Source: Chalciporus piperatus (taxonomy: Eukaryota; Basidiomycota; Agaricomycetes; Boletales; Boletaceae). From it: a stretch of 64,000 nt of DNA. The notes under the pieces are model-generated. The model saw only the letters and a list, made by a program, of their open reading frames with translations. It was not told the origin of the DNA and ran no database searches. The stretch spans positions 1-64,000 of the forward strand of contig JBBPTG010000001.1 of NCBI GenBank assembly GCA_038093975.1. Direction: 5' to 3'. Both the position numbers and the translations under genes were made by a program. Positions 1 to 14,600 of this stretch are shown in pieces. Each line of letters starts with the position of its first letter. Positions within the stretch are counted from its first letter, which is position 1.

Positions 1-727
1 TCGAACTCGAGAGCTTACACATAAGCTGTAGTCAAGCAAGCATGCTAGACCACTACACCACAATTCCACACAAGTAGTTTGTCAATTAGTGGTATATGTA
101 TAGTATCCTTTTGACTTGTCAAAATTTCGACACAAAAAGCCTATGCATGCAAGTCTGCTCCACAGCACAATTTTGAATTGAGTGTATGCTCTTCAGTTTT
201 TAGGTACAGTTCACTGGGATAAATAATACATGCTATTCAGTCACTGCTGCCTCAGCCTGATGCACAGTTGTCCCCACTCCGACCTCAAACTGACCTCAGA
301 CCCGCTTAGGTCACCTTGATATCAGACACGTTACCTCACTTTGATACATTACCCAACCTTATTGATATGTAACTCTGTCACTCAATTTCCCCATCACACA
401 TGCGTGACGGGGAAATTCCGAGAAATGTTAGGTATAGGATTAACCAAAATGGGCGTGTAGTGAGAGTGACAGGCGAATGGTTGAATGTCAAGTTGTGTCG
501 GCGCGATAAGATAAAATGTACATCGGAACTTTTGTCAAACTCACGCGCCACACCCGGACTCGATGAAGACAGTTGAATGAATACTGAACTATACTAGCTG
601 AACGTAACGGCAGAGTTAAATGCGACGTGTGCAAACACGCAGGGCCCCTGACCCCAGTTCAAAACGCGGCTCATAATTCTCAACAGGCAGACACTCTGAG
701 ATGAAGGAACCGAATACCAACCCACGA
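1..727. other. intergenic left edge, no gene seen
   Basis: No open frame here joins into a plausible spliced protein. The only structure I see is a 15-bp imperfect inverted repeat around a 4-nt loop at 384-417. The stretch lies downstream of the minus-strand gene that stops at 728, so part of it is probably that gene's 3' untranslated region. Confidence 0.5.
384..417 (-). repeat. 15-bp inverted repeat (hairpin) downstream of the Ecd gene
   Basis: Left arm 384-398, loop CATG at 399-402, right arm 403-417. Two positions are mismatched on the plus strand (A opposite C). In a minus-strand transcript both become G-U pairs, so the RNA stem would be fully paired. It sits about 310 nt past the stop of the minus-strand Ecd/SGT1 gene, within reach of a 3' UTR or transcription end. 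Function is unknown. Confidence 0.6.
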
Positions 728-3835
<3,108 letters not shown>

Positions 3836-3913
3836 CACTGTGGTGCTCGTCGTTGTCCGTGGTAGTGATGAAGGTGCTTGACCTCACATTGCCATTCACG
3901 GCTTCAGTCTGGT
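3836..3913. promoter_or_regulatory. 78-bp divergent promoter (Ecd / VMA7)
   Basis: The two start codons point away from each other with only 78 bp between them. Both genes must place their 5' ends and core promoter elements here or inside the neighbouring coding sequence. No TATA box is obvious. Confidence 0.6.
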
Positions 3914-4528
3914 ATGGCAGCGCACACATCCTTCAAGGACAGAACACTGCTCGCAGTCATCGGCGACGAGGTACGGACAACGTCTTGCTCGTGCTCCGTA
4001 GCTCACAACCATCACAGGACTCGATTACCGGCCTCTTGCTCGCCGGCGTTGGCCACATCAATGAGCACCAGAAGAAGAATTTCCTCGTCGTCGACTCCAG
4101 TGAGCTATCACACACAATACCTCCACCATCCCCTCGCTAACCCCCTCCCAAGAGACCCAGATCTCAACCATCGAGGCTGCCTTTGAGGAATTCACAGAAC
4201 GCAAGGAAGTAGCCATCGTTCTCATTAACCAACATGTGCGCACGTACTCTTTCGGTCCCTCGATTTACCTCCGTGTGGTCAACGCTCATGAAACACTTTT
4301 AATACATCTAGATTGCAGAGAAGATTCGACCAACGGTCGATCGCTACCAACAAGCCTTTCCAACCATCCTGGAGATCCCATCCAAGGATCACCCATATGG
4401 TAAGTTCTAACAGGTTCTAACTCCAACTGCTTGCTCCATTGCGCCGCGCCGCTCATTGATAACACGCTTCCGCAGACCCTGAGAAGGATTCTGTCCTGAA
4501 ACGCGTACAGAAGCTCTTCGGAGAGTAG
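3914..4528 (+). CDS. VMA7: V-type proton ATPase subunit F
   Basis: Subunit F of the V1 sector of the vacuolar proton pump, part of the central rotor stalk with subunit D. Five exons at 3914-3970, 4018-4099, 4153-4235, 4312-4399 and 4476-4528 join in frame to 120 residues, the usual size for the family. The protein starts [20 protein letters not shown] and carries [12 protein letters not shown], then [36 protein letters not shown] and a C-terminus [10 protein letters not shown]. These are the classic landmarks of Vma7. All introns are 47-76 nt with GT-AG ends. It converges on TIM21 with 195 bp between the stops. Confidence 0.93.
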
Positions 4529-4723
4529 TAAATTTCCTTCTAGGCTTTCATCCACACCCACACATGGCGCTGTAATATATCCACCCTTCATTAATCCATC
4601 AACTGAGGACAAGCCGAGTTCGATTGTTAATGTACGATATACAGGTGCAGGGTGAATCCATTCGAGCAGGTTGCAAATCGCGGCCTAGATCTCTCCTCTC
4701 GAATCCTGTCATATCACAGTGTT

Positions 4724-6231
4724 TCAAGATGAATGAAACCGCATAATAGGCTCGTTTTCTCGAACACCTGGTGCCCGCTCGACAAATACCCTGATGGGGT
4801 TACGGCTCTCCGAATCTATGAAACCCAATCCAGTTGGAAGAGGATGAACCACATCGAGAAGGTTGGGATAGTTAGACATGTTCGCGCTGGAAAGGAAGGC
4901 AATACGCACTTGGTATATCGATAAGGAGGTACCGAAACACGAAGTATCCTTCATCGTTCTATGAAATCACGCCGTCAGTATGCCGTGCCCACGTACGTAC
5001 ACGAGTACACCGATTGATGACGGAGAGCGTTCTCGTGCTAGCTCCACTCCGTCTCTCACTGGCGGTGTACATGCTGTAGATGGGAAGTCGTCTGACGCAC
5101 CCTCACAAGATCGGCATGCACCTCGCCCTCCGTCCAGGCTACACCTGTACCATGGCTTCCTTCACCATGTGATCTTCGCCCTCTGATTCCAGAAAACAGG
5201 CCTGTCATTCCCCACCAAGAACGTTCCTCTTTCCTGCCCTGCTCCTTGTTCTTTTCTTTGTCCATCGTTTCTGCGGGTATAGAGAGAGGGACGACATCTC
5301 CTCTAAGATACTTGAAAGCACGCTGGGCCGAGTCGATAAAGGGTGTTGCCTTTTCTTTGACATCTTCCAATGTCAATGAGGTCAATGAATCGATATAGTC
5401 GGTCCACTGAGTCTCTTCCCCATCTGCTGTGACAGAAGAGGATGGGGTGGAGGAGCCTTGTATATAGAAGTTCAAGAGCATGTGTTCCCGACCGGACGAG
5501 TCAACGGCTATCTGTGATGCTACATGCCGATGACGATGGCGAGGACGAATGGATGATGGAGGGTTGTTGTGAAAAGTCAGCGGGGCATGAAGATACTTGG
5601 CAACCTGCGAGCCGGTTCATAACGTTCCCAGACTCCATTAAGACGGAAGGACATACTCGGGGTGAAGCTTTGATTCGCTCGCATGCGTCATTGTATAGCA
5701 CCGTCGGTGAATTCTTTGAAAATAGTTCCGAAGTGAGTGCGTAGACGAGCACCGCAGATAGTCCGGCACCGAGAAGTATGACAGTCAAGTTCGTGGTTCG
5801 TTGAGTGGTCCGCAATACTGTCACGAAATATTATTAGTCACAATGTACTCTTCGTCGCCACCCGTATGTCGTCAAAGCGGAAGGACTGGCATTAAATACG
5901 ACGAACCCTTCCCACCAACACTCAGTTCTGACCATTTCTTGGTCTTCTCCCCGCGCTTCAGGGATCCTTGCGATAGTCCCAGTTGAAACGGTCCAACCGA
6001 GTCCTCTCTACTTGAGTGGGAAGACCTCTGCTTCTGGTCGAGCGCCGAAGTGAGCAGAGGGGATTGAGCACCGTGACGTGTTGCATACGTCTTGGTAGTT
6101 GTCCTCCATGTAAATCGTGTATGGTGCTCGTCAAGAAAGCGGTATGTCGATAGAGGACGAGTTAGCTTGGAATAGGCCAAGCTGCCGCTGCGGAGACTAC
6201 TAGATAAACGGGCGAGTTTGATTGTTGACAT
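4724..6231 (-). CDS. TIM21: mitochondrial import inner membrane translocase subunit Tim21
   Basis: Tim21 is an inner-membrane component of the TIM23 presequence translocase. It touches Tom22 and couples import to respiratory complexes. Exons 5907-6231, 5657-5817, 5101-5604, 4910-4958 and 4724-4815 give 376 residues. The N-terminus (MSTIKLARLSSSLRSGSLAY) is basic and hydroxylated like a mitochondrial presequence. A membrane segment follows (LTVILLGAGLSAVLVYALT) and then the family signature SPTVLYNDACERIKASPRV. The intermembrane-space domain has LTFHNNPPSS, RHVASQIAVDSSGREHML, GYFVFRYLLIDIP and RNPIRVFVERAPGVREN. An upstream in-frame TTG was rejected in favour of the ATG at 6231. The 49-nt fourth exon is easily missed because each side looks like noise alone. 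Confidence 0.92.
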
Positions 6232-6408
6232 CGGGATGTCAATGAGAGACAAAGTGGAAAGAGCTGTTTACCCGTTTTGGATTCGACCCAAGCAAGACAC
6301 TCGATCAAAACGCAAGGTCATTCGTCAAGTAAAACTACAAGGTTCACAGAAAGATTCCCCTCGCCAATACCTCCTACAATACTCTAATCCTCCATATCAT
6401 ATCAAATA

Positions 6409-6992
<584 letters not shown>

Positions 6993-7158
6993 GATGAGAT
7001 GCAAAATTCGAGAGGTGATAGGGAACAGGATCAGTGCGGAAGCCTCTATTTAAGGCAAATTTAAGCTCTCAGTGAAGCAGTCAATCAACAACGCGGGACG
7101 CGACGCGTTGAGAGCATGCACGTGATCAACCTGAACACCACAAAAAGACAAAAAGAAT

Positions 7159-7230
7159 TCCCATTAGCCGATTTGAACGACTGACCTCGTCATTACTAGT
7201 GACGCGCTCTACCAACTGAGCTAAACGGGA
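7159..7230 (-). tRNA. tRNA-Thr: tRNA-Thr(AGT)
   Basis: Reading the minus strand, the 72-nt sequence folds into a full cloverleaf. The acceptor stem TCCCGTT/AATGGGA contains one G-U pair. The D arm is GCTC-AGTTGGTA-GAGC. The anticodon stem CGTCA/TGACG has loop CTAGTAA, giving anticodon AGT (threonine). The T arm carries GTTCAAATC. There is no intron. The internal A box (TAGCTCAGTTGG) and B box are in place. Downstream on the minus strand is a run of five T residues (7150-7154), a Pol III terminator. It lies between the H3 promoter and the 3' end of the AIM18-like gene. Confidence 0.95.
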
Positions 7231-7315
7231 TGATGGACGACAAAAGTCATATTAAATGTTGGCAGACGCCCGTGGTGTGGAGCGATTAAACCAGTGATAA
7301 ATGTCATATATAAAT

Positions 7316-8366
7316 CTAGTTCCCCAGCGTCTTCATTTGTTCTACGACGGACTTCTTCATCTGATATTTCATAGTTAGCGAAGCTCTCAGTTGTTTTGAT
7401 GGTGATACTTACCGGTGGGCTGATTCCTGCCCCTTCGAAGTACGCCAGCACAAATTGCTCTGCAACCCAATCACTTTCTACCATACCTAAATCCAAAAAC
7501 ACTAGACTTCTCGGATGTGCTGGGTCTCCACTGGGTGCCGTGAGATGAATATCAAGTGGATAACCTTTGACGAGTGTGGTGGTGGGGAAGATTGATTTGA
7601 GCTTGCGTACAGGAGACTGTACAAGGAGCTCAGTTTCAGGCGAAAGCGTTCCCCGAGATTTCTCATGCTGGAGACGTGCTGTCAGAGCACGCATGAAGCC
7701 ATCACGGAGGTGAGTGTATGAGGTGTTGCGTGTAGGTACTGTATATAACTGCGTGAATTACCTTGGGGAGAGACTGAAGATGCACTCACCTATCCGGAGA
7801 ACGCAGGAGGTGTTACGGACAATGTAGGCAATCTTCTCATCGGGGGTAGCAGTAACGGGAAGGTCCTGAAAAGCACCGATCTCAGTATTGATGCCCACAC
7901 ATTTGAACTGTAGAAAACAAACCTTTAACCTTGGGTTCGTAAGATCAGCATAGAACGCGACCGAGTAGACCTGTATGCCGAGAAACGAGACCGTCCGTAC
8001 GCCGACACCGAGAAGAGAATGTTGAGGTAGGGGAAACCTGGAGGGGACTCGGAGCTCTTTTGGGAATTCGACAGCAGTGGCGGGATCGACTAAGTTCGGA
8101 TAATGAAGTAGTGCTCACGGGACCAGTGGAGTCGAGGGCAGCTTACCTACCACATCCTCCTTGGTGGCTGGAGGAGCATCAAGGTGTAAGGTGGTGGTGG
8201 TCTGTTGGACAGCGAATGCTGCAGTGAAAGCAGCGGCTACACCCCAAAGTATGGGTTTAGACCACGAACGAGGTTGTCGTTGTGCGATATGAGTGAATTG
8301 ACGCGCTCTGGCGTGAACGGAATACCGGAGAATGTTTTTGACAAGCGGACGCAGTATATGGGACAT
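7316..8366 (-). CDS. AIM18: chalcone-isomerase-fold mitochondrial protein (AIM18/AIM46 type)
   Basis: Fungal relative of the chalcone isomerase fold that binds fatty acids or is targeted to mitochondria; no isomerase activity is implied. The protein starts at the ATG at 8366 (an in-frame GTG upstream was ignored). It has a presequence-like N-terminus (MSHILRPLVKNILRYSVHAR) and a membrane-type segment WGVAAAFTAAFAV. Later exons read VEFPKELRVPSRFPLPQHSL, LGVGVRTVSFLGIQVYSVAF, NTSCVLRIVPTRNTSYTHL, DGFMRALTARL and SLVFLDLGMVESDWV. The last exon is MKKSVVEQMKTLGN, stop at 7316. It is divergent from BLM10 across 257 bp. Family identity is good; the AIM18 versus AIM46 label is uncertain. Confidence 0.8.
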
Positions 8367-8623
8367 TGTGAGGAGCACTAGTCGAGTACTAAGTACTACT
8401 GTACTACAACTGTACTACAGACTCAGTACAGCATTAGCCGAGCCTACTTTGGCACGTGCATTTTGGGATAGACTTACGCGTCGATAGGGAGTTGCAGTGG
8501 CGGCTGAACAAGATCCATCAGAGTATACGCAATCAATCCAGAGAAAGGAACGCGTCAGCTGCTCTGAGCACATATATAATCATCCCTGTCGTACGTCTCA
8601 TCTTGTTCACCACTTGCTCTCAA
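8367..8623. promoter_or_regulatory. 257-bp divergent promoter (AIM18-like / BLM10)
   Basis: Between the two start codons lies a cluster of GTACTAC/AGTACT words at about 8385-8430, including a near-perfect 12-bp tandem copy (ACTGTACTAC at 8398 and 8410). A palindromic CACGTG E-box is at 8453-8458. The proteasome-gene PACE element GGTGGCAAA known from yeast was not seen. Confidence 0.5.
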
Positions 8624-11600
8624 ATGGCTGCTCTCGATCTAACTGTACCCAGCATTATCGCCGAGCTATCCTCCGGTGAACTTTCATTACAGGGCCTCCA
8701 AATGGACGAGGATGATATCGACGTCCTTGACTCCCCTGCCGAAGAAATCTCCCCTTCCTCTCAAGAATACTCCTCGTATGAGAAACAAAGAGCCAATCTC
8801 GCTGTCTATCTCGATGCTCTTCCCTACCAATGCGAGTCGGTTGAGCGGATGCAGAGCAAGCTAGAACATATCGTCGCAAAGCTTGTTGTATGCGCCGAGT
8901 CCAAGAATTGGACCGTCCTCACAACCTGGGACGGGATGCTCCAGTGGTCAGCTCACAAGACCTCGTTTCCAGTCGTGTGCACTTATCCCATTCAGTTGGT
9001 TGCAGATGCGTTACCCCATGACGACATCAACTCGGGCCAAACTTGTGAGGTTCTATTACGAGTTATGTCTTGTACCTGGTTTGGACATCCGCGTCATCCG
9101 AAGTTGGGCAGATATGATGACGCGTCTCATTGGAAAGACTGGCAAGCGCAAGCTTGAATCCAAAGATCTACAACTCCCATGGAGACCGCTTTGGCACGTC
9201 CTCTACAAGGAGATATTCCCAAAGAAGCGTCTCGGTCACAGCAAGTATGCGGGGTCAGCTCGACCGCTCCTCCTCTGCTGATCATCGTCCTTTCCAGCCG
9301 CAATTTAAACAATATCTTGCTCTATGTTGCAGAAAGTTGCAAGCCGTACTTCCCTGCCAGCGACATACCTGAAATGCTCGATCTCTTCCTGCCGATGGTC
9401 ACTCTAGACGTGAGCTTCATGAGCTTTTTGCTTTCAGTCCATATTCACCCACCATTTATAGACAACCCTCACTATGATCCCGGTGCTTACTTCTTTCCTT
9501 CCTCCGACTCATCCACACCTCTATCTTCCCATAGTTTTCAGCCTCTGGGCGGCATTTAATTCCTTTTCGATGGACGATCGTCTCCTCGAGTTGGCCGGAA
9601 CTCTGTCGGAAGAACATATCGCAGGAAAGGCCGGTGATTTCGGCGAAGAAGGTGGTGCAGAGTGGAAGGATGTAGGTATATGGTCCGATGAAGAATGGAC
9701 TTTATTGGTCAGCAAAGGTTTCGAATCCTTGTGTATGTTCTAAGCACTCTGCTCTTGCTTCTTTATTCCTCACATTCCTTTCAATACAGACGTCCCTGTA
9801 GGGAAATCTAGAGTGCGCCCCATCATCATCGAGATATTTTGTGCATTCTAATCTGCCCCCAGAATGTCAGCATGACGTCTGCCCATGCGGATGATGCGGC
9901 CTCAGTTCGCCAGGGGTCGAAAATTAAGAAAAACATCAGTCGTATTAGTGAGTATTTTTGGAGGAACCTTGCGTACACCAGAGTGTCAACGTCTTCGTCA
10001 CGATTCCAGATGCCCTCGCTAAGCTATTCGTCTATTCCATGGCCGTCGATGGTCCCGTTCGTGGAGACTCAGCATTAGCAACGCCCGCCTCCCAGAGTGG
10101 CCAGACCACATATCTCGCGGGTTCGAAAGCGATGGACACTTTAGATCGCCTGATTACAAGCACGGAGACATTCTTTCACCCCTCTAATTCTGGTCATTGG
10201 ACGATGTTGGTGAGTCAGCCCCTTTTTATAAGGACTCGGGCTTACATTGGTCAATAGCTTACGAGCTTCCTTCAACGACTGACGACAGAGTTCGCGGATC
10301 GCTGGATCGAGGAACAAACACCTTCTTGTCGCACTCCAGTGGTAAGTAACGTACATGCGATTTGTTAGTACATTCGTTCTCAGGTTGATCGTAGACTCGT
10401 CGTCTCACTGCTACGATTCGTCGAGCATTCGTCAACACTCTCCTTACACCTGCGTTACTTGCGATGTTTTCCAAGGATGCATTGTCACTTGCTATGACAC
10501 AAGGGGCTCTGCGCGTGATGGCGCAGCTTGAGCCCACGTTAGTTATGCCGGAGCTCTTGGAACGCGCGTACGGTGGTTTGGAAGTCGTAAACGAGACACA
10601 CAGGACAACAGCAGTACTCAAGATACTTTCTGGTATATCTCTCCCATTGGTCTCCGAGAAGCTTTGGCGCCCCGGGCAAAAACATCTCCTCCCTCTTCTT
10701 GAATTGTGCATCCCAGGCATTGATCTAGTTTGTCCCGATCGCCTTGTCCGTTGGTCTGCTCTGATCTATTTTGGGAACAGAACGATCCGAACAAGACTAT
10801 ATGCGCGACGTCATTCATCGTTAGCGCGATTCAGCACGTCAAGATCGGAGATATTTCTATGCATCAATCAGGTTTCGCGTTGTCTGGTGATGCTCCTGGC
10901 GAGGATCTCATGGAAGTCGACGACGACGACCGTACACAGCTACCTGAGGGTATCGAGATGAATCCATTTGTTGCATTGAGCAGGGAAGAAGAGCGGACCC
11001 TTGTTCGTGAAAGCACTTCGAGCTTTGCAGGTACGTATTTATCTCCTTTCAAAGTGTTTTCAGCGTTGAAGGGTGTGCAGATTGGGTCACGTCGCTTTTC
11101 CGACGCATTTTTGCCCTATATGAGAATCTCCCAGAAGAAGGAGGAAGGAAGAAAACAACTGGAGGCAAGACTGAAGAGGTGGTCCTAAAGTCTATCAAGA
11201 GCATGGTCGATGTCGTCTGCCTACATTTATCCGATCAACTCTTCGACCTCGTGCTCAACCTGGTTTATGATTACGCGACGACGAACGCGAAGTCAAATGC
11301 CGTGAGGGCATTTGGACAACTCGTTTCTTGCCTCGCGCGTGCGAAGCCTCAGCAAACCATCGACAAATTCTTACCTTTCTGTTCTTCGCAAATCCAGGAA
11401 GAGCTGAAGCATGGCGCGTCGAGCATTCGAACGACCTCAACGCACGAGAGCGTGCCGTCCGACACGACTCTCCACTGGAGTAAGAACTCCCTGCTTCTAT
11501 GTACCTTGACGGTTGTGCTCATTCGCCCCAAAGACATGGCAATTATTAGAGGATGCCTTGGCTATGGAGGCCCAGTTGTGAGTTTCAGCGAGGATATATC

Positions 11601-14600
11601 CAAAACTTCCCTGACAGCCCGCCTGCAGTTGTTGAAACACAAAGAGGCAGTTATGCAGCTTCTCGCGCTCTTGCTCGAGAAGACAAAGAGCGAAAGAGGG
11701 TACTCAGGGACTGCCGTTTTAGTGTCCCGAGTGTTACACACGCTAACAGCGGTTTATCCCATTAACAATCATTTTGTCAACAGCGATCAATGGGTAGACC
11801 CAGGTAAAGCTTCTGCATTTGCTTCTGCGTGTGCGCACAACTAAGGTTTCGTAAGACTTCAACAAGGCACACAGCACGCAATGGGCTCGACTTTATGAAG
11901 CCAAAGAAGTCAAAATCGAATGGCACGGTAAGAATGTAGTCCGGGATATGCTTTCCCTGGAGCTTACAGGATCATTCCCAGTGCCGAACGCGGATGAGAT
12001 CGACTTTGTACTTCAGATCCTGGACCGAATCGCCTCTCCAGCCCTTGATAAAATCGAGGCCCTGGTGAACTATTCCGCGAGTTGGGATAGTGTTTCCCGC
12101 AATGATTTTTGTCGGTGCGTTTTGCGTCACACGTAATCTGTATTTCCATTCAACGCCTCTCCATCGTCCAGATACTTGGCTTTTTCGAAGGCAGTCTGGA
12201 ATGGTCTCCCCACAATCTACAAGGAGCCCACTAAAGAAGTAGTCAACCCGTGTGCCGATCCGGACGTCGATGTCCCAGAACTTCTGGTCGATCAACTGGA
12301 CGTAACCGCGGGATTTGTTCTGACGGATCCTCAAGATCCGCGGTACCAACGGGTTGTGCAACTGAGGACCCGATTTGGAGAACTCTTACACCTTGCCACG
12401 ACGAAATTGCATCGAAACCAAGACGAAGAAGACCACATTGATGCTGTTATTGCTGTGGTCAGAGCTATTGATACGTTCTTCCTCGACTATGGCATGAGCA
12501 GAGGAGACTTCACTACTTTGCAGAAAAACTTCGTGCAGTCTCGCGAGTGTGTCTTATTTCCCTCCAATGTGGTCCCCCTGGTTAAGTTGTTTTGTAAACA
12601 GAGTGAATCGCATGTCTTCCCACCAAAAAGACAACGTGCGTGTCGTTTGGGTAAAGCGAGCACAACTGTATCACTCTGGCCGGCTGTATATGCACGCGCT
12701 GTATCGCCGACGTTCAGGGCTGGACGATCAATTATTAAAAGAGGACCTGGTTGAACTCTGTTTATCACCATACACCAGAGTCCGACGGTGCGTGGGTTGT
12801 TATTCTTCTGGACCACTATTTTGATGTTGTATCCAGTCTTGCGCAGAATGTTATCCATAACGTATGCGGCGTAAGTGACCCTTTGCGATGTAATGGTGTC
12901 CACTGATGACCGGGACAGTACTATGTGCGATCCACGAGGTATATATTGCCTGCCATGTACGACGCTCTAGGCAAGGGCAACAACCCTGATCGCATGAAAG
13001 GTGCTCTATATGTTCTTGGAAACAAGGGAACAGGTGAGACCTCCACATCCATGAAAGCCCGCTTCATGACTAACTGTCCACCTCAACCAGCGGCATACAT
13101 AATGGCCGGTATGTTGCACCGCTTGTCTTACTTTCGCATGACTAATGCTCTTGCAGATCAAGGTTTGCAGAAACGATATCTCCTTGCCTTGCTCGAGTGT
13201 CAACATGAGGAGAAGGTACGTAGGCAATCCAAAGTTCCATCCCGTATTGACGTTTGATCTGTCGGCAGCCATCAGTACAAAAGCTGGTTTCGACTAACGC
13301 TGCGGACTGCCTCGGTCATCTCAACGAAGAAGCCATCCGCACTGTTGCGTATCCTGCGGGTACTCCGAGGATTGATGCCGCACTCCGCGACCTCACAGAA
13401 GAACTACAACCCAGTGCCCTTGACGAGCTGCGGAAAATTGCTTTGAGGCTAGCTCCAATCAGAGCTCGAAAACAACTACAGGAGCATGAACAAACGGTAA
13501 ATTTTGCTTTCACCTGTGCGTCGTGCAGTGTAAATCAACTTTTCTCGACTAGATGAAATCGGTCCTCGAGATCGCCGTCGGCCCTACCACTCACGTTCGT
13601 GTTTACTTTCTCTGTCGTGTTATTTCCACTTCACAACTGCCTGTCAACAGTGGCGATATGTGCAAACCGCCATCACTTTCATCCTTGGGCTCATGAGACG
13701 CGACGTGCCGACGCCTCCCGATGTAGTGAGATTCTTGATGGAACAAACGATGAGTGTCCAGCCGGCAATCAGAATGGATGCGCAACAGTAAACGCCTTTC
13801 TGTTATTGGTGTATGTGATTCTAACAGATTACTGTTTCAGGGGTATCGTCCGAGAATTACTGTATATCAAAATGAGGACCTATGCCAAGAGTGATGATGA
13901 GCTCTGGCTGTGCACGTGGCGGAGCCCGTTATGCAGAGAAATCACCATCGATGAACCGTCCGAGTTCTTGCGCACCCTCCAGAGTCCCGTGTTGGGTCCA
14001 AAGTAAGTACAACTCACTGCGCCTCCGGCCTCGACGTTCACGGCATTACAGCGACTTTTATGTGGACAAATTTGAGACCGGTTTTTTGACGTGGACACCG
14101 ACCATTCGCGCTTACGTACATCCCGATTCGACGCAACCTATCGTCTGGGACACATCATCCACCGAGTCGCTGGCCATCCTAAGAGAGTATACTAACAGTG
14201 CTTACTACTCCAAGTTGGCCACGTTATGGAGTCAAGAGACAGACAACAATGCTGACATTTCCGATTTACGTTCAGAAAATGTCCTGTTTATCAAGTCGAT
14301 TGGTTCGTCTCTGCGTTCTGGGCGGTTGCATGACAACTGATGGACGCATTCTGGTCTCCAGTCAAGATGTTTGGAGGTGGCAACCTGCAGGATCTGTTTG
14401 ATGTGGTGGAACCTCTACTCGCCACCAATTCTGACAAGTTCCAACAAACTGCTGCTGCTGAAATTTTGACTGGGATAATTCGTGGTATGTTGATCTGCTC
14501 TGTAAATTTCCACATGCTTAGTCTCGATAGGATCCAAACATTGGTCTCAAAGTCATCTTGATGCTATGTGGAGTTGGTTTACGACTCGTTTCGACTCGAT

